NCBI GenBank assembly: GCA_037892935.1
Contig: JAYXKI010000001.1
Span: forward strand, 2,294,001 to 2,358,000
Reading direction: 5' to 3'
Length of the DNA: 64,000 nucleotides
DNA from: Phlebopus portentosus
Taxonomy: Eukaryota; Basidiomycota; Agaricomycetes; Boletales; Boletinellaceae
Position numbers and translations under genes: made by a program. Within the stretch, counting starts at the first letter, position 1. Every line of letters begins with the position of its first letter. The notes below the pieces were generated by a model, which saw only the letters and a list, made by a program, of their open reading frames with translations, had not been told where the DNA came from and searched no databases. Of this stretch, positions 1 to 11,030 are shown piece after piece.

Positions 1-1415
1 TCGGTGGATTCTTCTTGTTCAAAAAGGAGTGCGACTCTGTCACAGGCATCGTCGTCTGGGGGGTCTTCTGGAGTGATAGCCTTGAAGTAGTTCGATTCCT
101 GGATTCGCGGCGGCAGGCCATTCGGCGGATTGGTATTGTAGGCTAAGGGAGGGGGTGCCCGGTTGAGGCCCTGGTACATAGATTCCTGTGATGGAGGGTG
201 CAACTGATACATGGATTGTTGAGTTGGTGGTTGTCCCTGATATGTAGGATCCTGCCTCGGTGGAGCGATCCTCAGCGGCGTGTCAGATACGGGCTGAATG
301 GGGAGCTGGACACCAACTGGTGTGTAGTTTGGATTCTCCATGAAGAGCTTATTAATCCTGTCCAGTACTGACATCCCCGGTTCTCCCTGAGGAAGTCGGC
401 CATTGGAGGGGTATAAGTACCCTTTGGCGTCGGCGAGCATGATTCCCCTCTGGATCAGGGAGATCTTGGTGGGACAGTCGCAGGTAGAGTGTGTTACACT
501 GGCGCATACAGCACATTTTCCGTTAAATCTGGCTTGTCGGGGCTGCGGCGGGGCTCCTGCGGTTGGCGGCAGAGCGCGGCGGTTTGACTTCTCGGTGGCT
601 TCATGGAGGGCGCACATTTTCTGGATTAGGAGAGACACCCACGGTTCTTCTTGCTTGACCTGGGGTTGGTTGATGACTCCGTAGGCCGGAGCGCCGGGTT
701 GCAGTGGCGGCGTGTACGTTGTAACTTGTATATAGGTGGGCATGGCCGCTGTCGCCGCATACATCAGGGGTTGTGAGGCGGTTGTGAGGCGGCCGCCGGT
801 TAGGATGCGTTCTAGTTCTCTTACAACTGTGTCGATGTCCCAGGGCACACCGGTAGGGTGGTCGTGCTTGACAAACTGCAAATTAAGATCCAGCTCTCTG
901 TTTAGCGTCGGGTGGAGGCCTTCTCTGAACATGCGCTTCTGTTCAAACTCTGATAGCATGCCGGCGTCGATAAGATATGAGGAGACGGTGATAAAGTTCC
1001 TATGGTATTCGCCGAGGGCAGCGGTGTTCAGCATAATTTGGTTGCGGCTTATGTTAATAAGGTTGTGGAGGTCGCCGAGTGTGTACTGGGTCGTAGCATT
1101 TGGGTAGTACTTTAGGATAGCGTCTTTGAATGCCATAAAGTCGTTTCCTCTCGTTTCAGGCCTTTTGCACCATAGCTGATCGTCTTTAGCGTCGGTGTAG
1201 CATCTTGCCCATGCGATCATTTGTGCATCTGTTAGGCCAGCGCTTCGTCCAAATAGCCGGACTCTGTTAAAGAAGATGGGGATTTTTGCGGGGTCGCCGG
1301 AGGCGTTGAACTTCGGCGCGCAGCGGTCTCCCGGGTAGAGCATTGTAGCTCCTGGGACTGGTGGGTTGGGACTACTTAATGGATGGGTATCTGGGTCACT
1401 GAGGTCTGGAAGAGG
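1..1415 (-). CDS. Gag-like protein of an LTR retroelement, 3' end beyond the window
   Basis: This frame is open to the left edge, so the protein is partial. The first ATG is at 1343, but similarity to the Gag-like protein at 47292-48401 starts earlier, near 1415: both share a PGD motif, a FF segment, an IAWAR motif and a YTLxDL motif. A CCHC zinc knuckle (C-x2-C-x4-H-x4-C, CAVCASVTHSTCDC) is readable near 480-525, followed by a P/Q/Y-rich tail. The family role would be assembly of the retroelement particle and RNA binding. It lies downstream of a primer-binding site (2304-2321) and LTR on the same strand, as expected for gag. It is joined to the proline-rich frame at 1376-2383 only by a -1 shift. 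No pol is visible because the window ends. The Gag call rests on the knuckle and position; the exact clade is not determined. Confidence 0.7.
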
Positions 1416-2383
1416 GGGAAAGGTGCCCGCGGGGGGTGGTGTTGGTGCGGCATAGGCTGGTGTGGCAGGGTCGATCCTGAGGCTGCAGGGGGCGTGGCGG
1501 GAATGCCGGTATGGGTGCTGGTCATTGTTGGTATCGAGGCCGTGTAGGGAGGTGTACTGGGGGTGGGTGGTTGGGCGTTGTCAATTGGGGAGAGCTGCGG
1601 CCTCTGAGCTGGGGTCGGCAGCTTAAGAGGGGGGGGTGGGGAGAGCCTTGCTGATCGCTCTTCTTTGACGGGGGTTAGTGGAGAGTCGGGGGTGATTGCG
1701 TGGCCATGTACGAGGGAGTCGGGGACGTAAAGGTCGTCATCCTCCTGTTCTTCTGCGGTGGAATATAACTGTAGGCCGGTGTGGCGGTGGATATCTGGGG
1801 GGTTGTCTGTGTTGGAGAAGAGGTCTGTTTCGATAGGGCCAGTGGCTGGAGGTTCCTGGAGGGATATTGACAGGTCCTCAATGCTGCCGGGGACACAAAC
1901 GTGAGTACTGGGGCGAATTTCAGATTCGTGGAGGTCTTTAGGAACGTGGATGAAGCAAGGGGGAATTATAGGCGATATAGGGTGTGCAGCGGCGGTGCTT
2001 GCACTTTTGCCAGGCGGTGGGTTGCGTGTAAAAGGAGTGATAGATGCTCTTCTGGGACGCCGGGTGGGTGGGTCGTCTGCGGCGATGGACGCGCGTCGAC
2101 AGTTCAGCGCGGATGGAGATCTGGGTGCAGTGGGATGGGGTTCTTCTGTTCGGCCTCTTGTAAAGAGTGTAGAATAATGGTATGGTTGGCCGGCGGTTGT
2201 GGCTGAGGCTGTTTGACTGTTTTCCACCCTTCTTTGCAGCCTTAGTGAGTATCGCGTGCCCTTGGAAGGGCCTGAGATCAGTTGGAATGACACCTTTTTA
2301 CCTCCCTCGCTGTGGGCTCCAAAATGTAGACTATCAGACTCTCCTAGATAGGGACAAAGGCGGCGGCGGCGGCATTTGACCAC
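1376..2383 (-). CDS. Proline-rich leader ORF upstream of the Gag-like frame
   Basis: An open frame of 335 codons, rich in P, S and T, runs from inside the LTR across the primer-binding site to a TAA at 1376. Its first ~20 codons lie upstream of the element's internal region, so the true start, if any, is lower than 2300. It overlaps the Gag-like frame at its 3' end. The overlap contains T TTC CCC (plus 1415-1421) in the phase of this frame, a canonical -1 slippery heptamer that would deliver ribosomes exactly into the Gag-like frame. No catalytic motif is visible. It may be an N-terminal Gag extension, or the frame may be split by a one-base indel. Low-complexity composition makes an independent protein uncertain. 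Confidence 0.35.
   Translation of the reverse strand: MVKCRRRRLCPYLGESDSLHFGAHSEGGKKVSFQLISGPSKGTRYSLRLQRRVENSQTASATTAGQPYHYSTLFTRGRTEEPHPTAPRSPSALNCRRASIAADDPPTRRPRRASITPFTRNPPPGKSASTAAAHPISPIIPPCFIHVPKDLHESEIRPSTHVCVPGSIEDLSISLQEPPATGPIETDLFSNTDNPPDIHRHTGLQLYSTAEEQEDDDLYVPDSLVHGHAITPDSPLTPVKEERSARLSPPPPLKLPTPAQRPQLSPIDNAQPPTPSTPPYTASIPTMTSTHTGIPATPPAASGSTLPHQPMPHQHHPPRAPFPLFQTSVTQIPIH
2304..2321 (-). promoter_or_regulatory. Retroelement primer-binding site (PBS)
   Basis: On the minus strand this reads TGGAGCCCACAGCGAGGG, starting with TGG as a site complementary to a tRNA 3' CCA end should. It lies 3 nt after the presumed LTR end (TG at 2325 on plus). The same sequence with one mismatch follows the 5' LTR of the complete element E1 (23530-23547), and a one-base-longer version is at 48497-48515. 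Confidence 0.7.
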
Positions 2384-3427
2384 AGGGAGGCGATGTCAAA
2401 GGTGTTGAGAGGAAAAAGGGGAGGTCCTACCAGATCTACAGACTACCTACAGGCTTTCAGAAGCGACACTCAGCTCAGATGCACAAGGATCTGGCCGTTA
2501 GGCAGATCTGCCACGCCTTCGAATAACTCACCACAGCGATACGGACCTCAACAGCTGAATAGGGATCGCCGAGTCCAACTGAACCGGCGAAGGGGTCGCA
2601 GCGGTGGACTGGGTGCGGCACCGCCGGAGGTTCGCACCAGTGCGATTCCGCCTGGTAATCGGGGAGATGATGTCGGAACGACACAGAGAAGGGGGAGGTG
2701 AGAGAGCGTCAACACCACTTGAAAGGGTAGTAGTGTCGGCGGTGGAACGACGCGGAGGCAGTGGAGGTGGCGAGAAGCGGGAGACTGGATTCAGATGGAA
2801 AGGGACGCCGGTGCCGGCAGTAGCAGCGAACACAAGAAGAGTGACAGCTGCGTCGAGACATCGAGGAAGTATGACAGATGCCTAGAAGAGTGACAGCTGC
2901 ATTGAGGAGTTGAGGAAGAATCACAAACGATCTGAACTGAGCGGCGGTGAGGAAACATGAAAGGGGGCCTCAGGCGCGGGGAGAAATCAAAGATCACAGG
3001 AATAATTACTAGAGGAGTGACAGCTGCATTGGGACGTGGAGGAGGAATCCCAGATGCTCAGGACCGAGCGGCGGCAGAGGATCGAGAGAGAGGGACGGCG
3101 ATGCAGATATAGGTGGGAAATCCCTGGAGCGATTACTAGAAGAGTGACAGCTGCACAGAAGGGAGATGTCCAGGGCGGCGAATGAGCTCAGCGGCTTCTA
3201 TCCTGTGAGATCCGGGGCCACGCCGTCAGGACGGGATTGGCGAGAGCACGTGACCGGGAGTTCGCCCAATCCGGCTGTCTGCTTCTCTGTATATACTGGT
3301 TTCTTGAAAGAGGCTTCTTTACTTGTGGTTGGTCTCTGGTAGCTGCGTTCTAGAGTGTATATCTGCTAGTTTTTAGGATAGATACATGCTCTCTATATAT
3401 ACTATGAGTCCTTGATAAGAAATATCA
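2325..3427 (-). repeat. LTR (5' in minus orientation) of the left Gag-type element
   Basis: The segment begins TGTAGACTATCAG next to the PBS and has no convincing gene. It contains four spaced copies of AGAAGAGTGACAGCTGC and a TATA-like run (CTCTATATATACTATGAG) near 3390-3412, also seen at the far end of the related LTR at 49694-49731. The outer end is uncertain; 3427 is an estimate based on a CA dinucleotide and the loss of resemblance after it. Confidence 0.45.
2834..3154 (+). repeat. Four dispersed copies of AGAAGAGTGACAGCTGC-like motif
   Basis: Copies of (A)GA(A/G)GAGTGACAGCTGC begin near 2835, 2884, 3011 and 3139, spaced roughly 50-130 bp apart, inside the left LTR. The core CAGCTG is an E-box-like palindrome. 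The spacing is irregular, so this looks like an amplified LTR regulatory motif rather than a simple tandem array. Function is unknown. Confidence 0.5.
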
Positions 3428-4156
3428 CTTAAAGCGGCGGGCGGCGAGGCATGACAGGCGCGCCGCAACAGCGGGAGCCGCCGCTGAGATGCGCCGCCAA
3501 GCCACCAAGACCTAGGGGCACCCCAATCGGAATGGCGGAATGCTGGTATGTCATATCGAACGTCGGGGCCGTTCGGATTGGTCAGGACGCGCTCTATATG
3601 GATCTGAAATGCCAAGGGGTCGAATAAAACTAAAAGGGGGAATATATGGATGGCCGCTGGGCGCGCTACTGCACTTGGCGTACAATGTGGGATGATAAGA
3701 ATATGAAACAATCAACGAAATGGACCTGAGATTGGCTATCGTTCACCCAGCCGGCGCGGCGGCGGGCATACACCTCCGCGATAGCGCGATATACATCCAC
3801 CACAGCATGTCCGGCCGCCGTGCGAGCATTTCCGAAGCCCGGAGTCACCGGATTTGGTGGAACTGTTCTTGAGAGAGGCTGGAGAAGGGGAACTAGGATT
3901 TGGTTGAAGGGGGGACAAGGTGATCATAAGATAGGAGTGGAGGTGTCACCACCGGTTTGTATGGTCGGCGGCGGCGGCATGGGTGCTGTTCCTAGGCTGC
4001 CAAAGGTCCGGCGGCCGCTGACCAGGCTGTATTATGTGTAATGGCGGCGAAGGCTGGTTTGCTGACAATAGTACACGGGGTGTCTTGGGTATGGCATAGA
4101 GGAGTACAGCCCTTACAGGCCTGTGCCGCTGGACCGGTACAGGTTAGTGCGGTGCA
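3428..4156. other. GC-rich intergenic stretch with no supported gene
   Basis: About 730 bp with CGG/CCG-rich patches near 3430-3490 and 3750-3830. The short open frames are not supported by any motif, and I find no LTR end, TIR or RNA gene. Its right edge is the point where E1 LTR similarity starts abruptly. Confidence 0.4.
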
Positions 4157-5355
4157 CTACAACGCGATACGATGGACGAAGGACAATTGCTGAGTGTATC
4201 GAAATGTGATGCGAGGGATGGAGGTGCAAAACGATGATGGAAGGGGACTGAGAGAATCGAAGGATATGTGTGGGACGATGGAACCGACCATTTCCGATCG
4301 AAACGGTGCGGAATAACGCCAGGCAATGACTTGAGGAAGCGGAGAGTGGAATGTCAAGAGGAAAGGGGTGATATGGTGTCCTTTCCTGACGACAATGGAG
4401 AGGAGAAGGTGTCGCGAGACCAAATGTGAGCAGCATGCAAAGTAACTGGGTTACGAGCAAAACCGGGCGAAATGGTTCGAAACACGTAAGGGGGTTTTGA
4501 TTCGGGTGAGAGAAGATAGAGAAGCCTTTATACGATGACAGCGAACTATACGAACACACGAACGGCTCTACTGTGAAGAGAGATCACCGATCGACTGTAC
4601 AGAACACAAAATATCGTATATTGGACTATAGAGACGAGAGAGTCCACTACAAACAAGTAGACTAGAGGTCGAGAGGCTTTGAGACGATGTGAGAACTGCA
4701 AGCTAAGCTCCCACTCAGCTCCCCCTAAGCTCTCCTTCTACTATGAGAGTCGTGCTATATTTATACTAAACGTCCAAGACTGAGCCTCCCAGCGGTCAGA
4801 GAACCTACGTCATAAAGAAAAGGGAACGCATATCGCTATCTACAAAGGAGAGGAGCGCATATGAATGGTTTAAGGGACACATAGGTCAAAAGAAACAATA
4901 CTAAGCATGTCTGGAGCGAGAGCATAATGGATTAAAGGGGACGCATATAGAAAGGTCAGAATATGTGCAAAACCTTCGGAACCGGATCTCTTTGAGCGGA
5001 ACGAAGCGGAACTTGGGGAAACGACTCGGAAGGGCTCTGGCTAGCCTGGCAAAGTAAGTCCGCGATGTTTGACAAAGGAGAGGGACTGAGGACGAGGTTG
5101 CAGGGTCAAATCTCTTTGTCTGGAATGCGGATCTGGGATCTGGAGACTTGTGATCGACGCGTGCAAACTCGATGCCGTGATTCTCCCGCCTTGATGGCTG
5201 ATCAAAGAATGGTGCACATGCCTTCTGGACTATGGCATTCTTGCTAAGTTTACTCGTTCGAGCGAAACCAGTCGAAACCGAGCGAAACCAGTCAGAACCC
5301 CGTGGAACTGGTCATAACGACTCCGTACATTCCCAAGCTTCAGACTTACTCTTCA
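4157..5355 (-). repeat. Truncated E1 LTR (fragment A)
   Basis: From about 4157 this matches the E1 LTRs (13122-14748 and 23550-25176) to the terminal TTCA at 5355, with many single-base differences. Roughly the first 430 bp of the plus-strand LTR are missing. Several differences are C-to-T or G-to-A at CpG. The internal sequence that follows has the same arrangement as in the complete E1 element. Confidence 0.85.
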
Positions 5356-5484
5356 TCTCCCAGGTTCATGAAATAGTGACCGTCCGCGGTCACTCCCATC
5401 TCAAATCCGACGTGTGGGAGTTTCGAAGCATATCGCATCGCGTCCAAATTTTCTTCCACTATCATCTCTTCTTCATTCTCCAAC

Positions 5485-7770
5485 ATGTTCACTTCTGAAG
5501 AAATCATCGTGCTCGTGGGACCCATCAACTCCGATGACGACTGGAAGGCAGCGGTCGCAAAATTTGAGGCAGACGTCACCTTGGCCAGGTCAGCAATGGA
5601 TGAACTAGACCATGGCGTCACAATGGTAATTCTGCCAGATAAGATGAAACTGGTCGAATGGATCGCACCTACAGGTTCGATGACGGTACGGTGGTTGACA
5701 AATCCGGTGATGGAATCTTTGATAGATGGGTGGAAGGCAACCACGGTGCGTAAACCGCACACTCTAATCAAGAATTTTTGTTAACGAAATTTGACAGGCA
5801 CGGAAGGAAGCATTGGAGCAAGTCCGTCCCAAAGGAACGAAAGAAGTCTGGTCGGAGACGGCATACTCCAACTACTGCGACACAGATGCTCTCCTACAGA
5901 TGCTGTACTACGATTGATGGGAAATTTACGCCAAGATGGAGACCAAACGATGAGCTTTCTTCTGCAGATGCAGAGTTCCATTCCATCCTGCCTCGTTCGA
6001 TTCGACTCGTGGGTTCTTCTTGTGCGAATTGTTCCCTCCAATGTTCCTGAAACCACGCCCTGACATCGAAAAGGCTCTCGAGAACGTGAGAATGGAGAGC
6101 TCCAAGTTCCAACGTACAGCGAGGTTTACCAGCAACACAGATTACACGTGAGACGAAGCTGTCCGGAGTCACGTAGGTACTTCTTCTTGTCTATCAACTC
6201 CATCTAATCCTTCCTACAGCAAGTGTTCGAATATTGGGAGGATATCGAGCAACGACACCTTCGTGCAGGGCACATCCTTCGCATCGACAAGGTGAAATTG
6301 AGAATGGTCTGGCTCCTCTGGGAATACTACGGCTATTCCATCCTTCGTCGTTGGCTCTATCAACTCGTTCGTGCTCAGGAATCCGAAACGCAACAACAAC
6401 AACAGTAACAACAACGATCCCAACAGGTGCTGTCTGAACCTTCTCAACCTCTCTCTCAACCGCAACAACAACAGCAGCAACAACCAATGCTGCCTGAACA
6501 ATTTCCTCCGCAACAACAACAACAGCAGCAACATCAAATGCTGCCTCAGGACGTCGATAGTCCAATGGAGGTTGATTCCGCTCCTCTTCAGGTCGAAACT
6601 GGCGAAACGATTGAGGACGGAGAGGTCATGGAACCAGTCAAAACGCTTGAAACTGGAGCAGAACGTTTGGAAGGGGCTAGCCGTTCTGCACCCTTAACCT
6701 CACTCGAACCCACAATGCTCGAGATTGAGCTTCGTGAGAGTGAAAGACGTGAAGAAGAGGAACACACTGCTCAACACGCCAAAATCTCCCGGATGGCTGC
6801 TGAAATCGAGGCCAACATGCGACGATGACTGGATGCAGGGACTCGCCACGTTCGTGGTGTTCGGCAAGTGGTGGACTCGGACGAGGAGACTCCTGCGATT
6901 CAGGAAAGTCCTGAGAGTCCTCCTCCTGGTCATTGGGGAGAAGACTCCATTGTCATGAGTCCAGGCGATGGTGGAATAGATATCGGTGATGTGGGAATGG
7001 AGGCGAATGAGCCGTTTGAGGTGGACACAAGCCTTGAAGAGATTCAGGCTCTCAATACCGCAAGCAACAACAACAACAACAATAGCGGTACTGCTGCTGT
7101 TCCACACGAAACTGTCGAAATGCAAGCGAGACGCATTTCTCTGGCACGACGAGCGTCTTCTCAACCCGAGGCTGGTCCTTCTAGGATTCCGGCTAATGGT
7201 GGTGGTTCTGGTGGTGACGACAATGATAATGATGACGACGACAATGACGATGACGATGGTGACGAACGATTGAGTGATGGGCGTGTTTGTCATTGGGTTC
7301 CGTGTGACCAGTGCCAGAAGTGTGGCCGTGATTGCATGGGTCTTCCGCAGAGGACCTGCGCTCCGTGCTTGAAGCAGGCGAAGGGCTGTAGTCTAGCCAC
7401 GAAAGGCAGGGCTGTAGCCGCGAAGTGTAAGGCAGCTCAGGAGGCACGTGATCAGGAAGCAAAACGCCAGAAAGTCACAGCTCTGGCGGCCAGATCGGTG
7501 GGTGGTCGCATCGAGCATGAAGCTCTGCAGCGGGAGGTTGGGGAATCCAAGCTGCAGTTCGTGCTGGCGTGGATGGATCACCGGGACAAGGTCCTATCCC
7601 GGATGCTGAACGGATTCAGCATCCTCGTTGTGCAGGCGCATGCAGATCATCGTCTGCTGCTCGAGTTGGCTGGGGTGAAGATGGGGGAAGGTGAAGATGA
7701 GGAAGAGGAAGATAGAGGGGAAGTGGAGAGGGTTCGTCAGTCGAAGGGGAAAGGTAGGGCTCGGGAATAG
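5485..7770 (+). pseudogene. Degenerate copy of the E1 antisense accessory gene (Zn2Cys6-like)
   Basis: This is a diverged copy of the three-exon gene at 14877-17168: the same start context, both introns, poly-Q tracts, acidic run, cysteine cluster and K/R-rich end. It is broken by at least three in-frame stops where the intact copy has sense codons: TGA at 5915-5917 (CGA in the intact copy), TAA at 6406-6408 (CAA) and TGA at 6826-6828 (CGA). All three are single C-to-T changes, two of them at CpG. The cluster spacing C-x2-C-x6-C-x7-C-x2-C-x6-C is still present in the last open stretch (6868-7770). It is flanked by the E1 LTR fragment on the left but lacks gag and pol. Confidence 0.85.
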
Positions 7771-8130
7771 AGTATAATTGTCACGTATGCTTTATGTCCT
7801 GGTCGGACTTTTGTAAAATAGAAAAAGAAAAGGACAAAAGAAAAAGAAAAAAATAACTTGTACTGTACATAGTTGTTTTTATAGTTAATTTATACAATTT
7901 TGTTTCAGTTTTTGTGAATTTTCATGCGATCGAGCGAGACTGAGTGAAGGCTAGAAGAATAGATCAAAGAATTCAAGGAATAGGATGAAAGGAAACTGAT
8001 ATGAAGTGAATTGAGGTGTTTCGCCGTCGTTCCGCTGTTTTGAATGGCGAAACCGTGCGGAACTGCGTATTAAGTAAAAGTACATGCGTTAGATCCTATA
8101 GTGGATCACGCTAGCAGAGACGAAACTATA
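7771..8130 (+). repeat. 3' flank of the accessory gene in fragment A, end of E1 similarity
   Basis: This matches 17169-17527 of E1, including an A-rich AAAAAGAAAAGGACAAAAG run that may serve as a 3' processing region. Similarity stops at CGAAACTATA (8121-8130), about 90 bp before the pol stop codon in E1. Fragment A therefore contains LTR plus accessory gene and almost nothing of pol. Confidence 0.75.
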
Positions 8131-9192
8131 CATCAGGAAATCAGTCCATTTAAGTTATTAATGGATAGTGAGTTATAACACCATAGTAGTTCATAGTAGT
8201 GCATAGTATACTATAGTAATATATAGTAATATATAGATACATATAGATAGTATTCTATAGTAATGCATAGTATATAGATATGAATAGCAATTAATAGTAT
8301 CACATAGTTTGATACCTCTGTATAGGGCCTGGTAGACAGTTATAGGTAATAGTTCAAAGAAGTATATAGCTGTTTATAGTGGTGAGCAATTCATAACAGT
8401 ATTTAGATAGCAATAGAGGTTAGTAATATATAGTCAATATATGATTAGTTATATATAGTAATATATAGTAATATATAGATGCATATAGATGATATCCTAT
8501 AGTAACATATACTACATAGATATAAATAGTAATTAATAGTAGTATATTGTCTGATATCTCTGTATAGATCCTAATAAATAGTTATAGTCCATAGTTTAAA
8601 GAAGTATATAGTTGTTTATAGTGGTAAACTGTCTATATTACTAGATAGAGATTAGTAATACATAGTCAATATATGACTAGTAATATATAGTAATATATAA
8701 ATGCATATAGATGATATTCTATATCAATATTAGTACATAGTTATGAATAGCAATCAATCACTGCATATTGGAGATCCTTAACACATGCCTGTATAGCTGA
8801 ATGTACCCAAGATAAGGAAATCTACACAAAAATCTGTCTTACATCACACAGAAAATTTGTGTAGAACAAGGTACATTAGGTACACAAATATATGCATTTC
8901 TGTGTAGATCACCTAACATAAATGTCTGTATAGTTTTGTCTAGCTGACATGGTGTTTGATTAGGTTTTGAGAGTTGATATACAAGAACTGGACTAGATTT
9001 GCATAATAGAACTATGTAAATCTACATAGATCTACATGGGCCAGTGCCAGTATTTGACGGGCTTAGATTCATTTTGACATGTTGTCCTCTTTGTCTCTTG
9101 CCACCACTGTCATGCCACTCTTTTCACCCTCAGCACCTACAAATCATCTCCATCCCTGCTTTATCCTCCTCATTTATGACTGTTTTACAGAA
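8131..9192. repeat. AT-rich region with ~220-240 bp tandem repeats
   Basis: Between about 8190 and 8765 a unit containing ATATAGTAATATATAG, CATATAGATGATAT, AAAGAAGTATATAG and TTTATAGTGGT recurs a little over two times. The CATATAGAT landmark recurs near 8241, 8483 and 8704. No gene is supported. At 8821-8830 and 8856-8865 the decamers TCTACACAAA and TTTGTGTAGA form inverted arms. The stretch 8866-9192 holds nothing I can support. Confidence 0.6.
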
Positions 9193-9948
9193 CTGTCACT
9201 GAGGCTGTCATCACTATTCCTGCTTACTTTAACAACTCGCAATGTCAGGCGACACCAGTGTTATCTCTAGCCTCAACTTCTTCCAACTCATCAATGAACC
9301 CACAGTGGCTGCTATCATGTATGGTCTTGACAAGAAGCTCTAAGGCAAGTGCAATGTCCTCATTTTTGACCTTGGTGGAGGTACCTTTGATGTATCACTC
9401 TTGACCATTGAGGAGGGTATCTTTGAAGTCAAGGCGACTGTCAGCAATAGTCACTTGGGTGATGAGAACTTTGACAATCACCTTGTAAACCACTTTATTC
9501 AGGAGTTCAAGTGCAAGAACAAGAAGGGTATGTAATTTAAGTTATTCTGATAGCGTATGATCATGGTATTGACACTGATTTTCTTAGATCTTTCATTGAA
9601 CCCTTGTGTTCTTTACTGACTCCGTACTGCTTGCAAGTGTGCGAAGCGTACACTGTCATCAGCAGCACAGATGACCATTGGAATTGATTCACTCTATGAG
9701 AGTATCAACTTTTACATCTCAATCACCCATGCACAATTCGAGGAGTTATGCCAAGATCTCTTCCGGTCTATGCTTGAGCCTATTGAGAAGGTTCTCTGGG
9801 ACTCCAAGGTTGATAAGTCCAATATACATGAGATGGTCCTTGTCGAAGGTTCCACCCATATCCTCTGTATTGTCAAGCTCTTTTCTGACTCCTTCAACAG
9901 CAAGGCGCCATGCAGGTCTGGCAACCCAGATGAGGCTGTCGCGGACGT
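9193..9948 (+). pseudogene. Hsp70 pseudogene fragment 1 (nucleotide-binding domain)
   Basis: Plus-strand reading gives recognisable Hsp70 ATPase-domain signatures in order: TIPAYFNNSQ near 9210, INEPT near 9290, [12 protein letters not shown] near 9370, then [16 protein letters not shown] near 9630 and [15 protein letters not shown] near 9740, ending at NPDEAVA. An intron-like GTATGT...TTAG separates 9529 from about 9588. The copy is broken: TAA follows the DKKL motif near 9341, a stop lies near 9622, and frames shift between segments. Functional Hsp70 is about 640 residues; here only the central-to-late nucleotide-binding domain survives. It is most like cytosolic SSA-type Hsp70, but this is not certain. 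Confidence 0.85.
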
Positions 9949-10623
9949 CTACATAGTAACTTGATAGAGAAATATATTGATTTTTTGGCACATACTGTCA
10001 TCACCGGAGACCCAAATCTAGAACTGGATGAAGTTGCCACACTGAAGAGCATTATCATGCCTCTCACGTACTAAGAAAGAGGTTAGTAGGAAGAGCATCT
10101 TGGTTGATGTGTGATTTAAAATTGTTTGACAGTGACTCTATACAATATCGCGTACTTATAAGAGCTCATGCAGAATGGATCGAGAGAATACCCTCAAGTG
10201 CAATATGTGATTCAAGATACCGGAAAGCATATAGATCTTTGGTACAATAAGCATATGGACATCTTTCTTCAGTATCAACATAGTTATATCATCTTCAACT
10301 GACAGCCATCATTGCACAAGATGTCTATGGTGTGTCTCCAGGTCTGACTAGTGCCCTATTTGAGTGCATACCCAACCTATATATTCATGTCTGAACTCTG
10401 ACCAATTTTATGCAGGCTTTCATCTCAATCTTTCTGTCACTCCTCTGTACAATGCCGGCTTCCATAGTGATGAATAAACATGCAGTATGTCGTATTGCTT
10501 TTGCTTTGTGTTATTGTCTCTGATCTCTGTGTGGCATTCCCTAGAGCGAGGAGACTGGGGCCAAACTCAGTCAAATAGTGTGGGTCCCCAGGCAGATCAT
10601 TTTGCTCCAAGCGAACAAGATTG
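9949..10623. other. Intergenic between Hsp70 fragments, no supported gene
   Basis: About 675 bp of AT-rich sequence. No open frame carries a recognisable motif and no repeat ends or RNA genes were seen. It could be an insertion or diverged Hsp70 intron and flank between the two fragments. Confidence 0.4.
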
Positions 10624-11030
10624 TTGGCTGCTATCCTCAAGGGCAACACCTCGGAGAAGACCTAAGACCCCTTCTTGCTCGATGTCGCTCCTCTGTCGCT
10701 CGGTATCGAGACCACTGGCAGTGTCATGACTGCATTTATCAAGCATAATATAACTGTCCCAATGAAGAAGTCAGAGATCTTCTTGACGTATGCCGACAAT
10801 GATTCAAGGAGCTGTGCCAGGATCTCTTCCATTCCATGCTTGAGCCTGTTGAGAAGATTATCCGGGACTCCAAGATAGACAATTCCAATGTACACAAGAT
10901 CATCCTCGTCAATGGTTCCACCTGTATACCCTGAATTGTCAAGTTCATGCCTGACTTCTTCAATAGCAAGGAGCCATGCAAGTCTATCAACCCAGATGAG
11001 ACTGTTGTGTATGGTGCCACCGTCTGCTAA
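10624..11030 (+). pseudogene. Hsp70 pseudogene fragment 2 with shuffled segment order
   Basis: The first part reads AAILKGNTSEKT, an in-frame TAA, then [11 protein letters not shown] and the segment up to TYADN, which is the start of the Hsp70 substrate-binding domain. Immediately afterwards, in another frame, comes [14 protein letters not shown] through [12 protein letters not shown], which belongs before that segment in Hsp70. The order is therefore reversed relative to the parent gene, consistent with partial duplication plus deletion. The second block duplicates the end of fragment 1 in diverged form. Nothing suggests expression. Confidence 0.8.

Noticed and set aside
6194..6565. Leu-rich minus-strand ORFs opposite the poly-Q/N tracts (also at 15586-16067)
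   Set aside because: Antisense of CAA/CAG repeats; composition artefact.
8190..8765. Candidate CRISPR-like or satellite array
   Set aside because: The units are ~220-240 bp, diverged, with no short constant repeat and no unique spacers; simply AT-rich tandem repeats in a eukaryotic genome.
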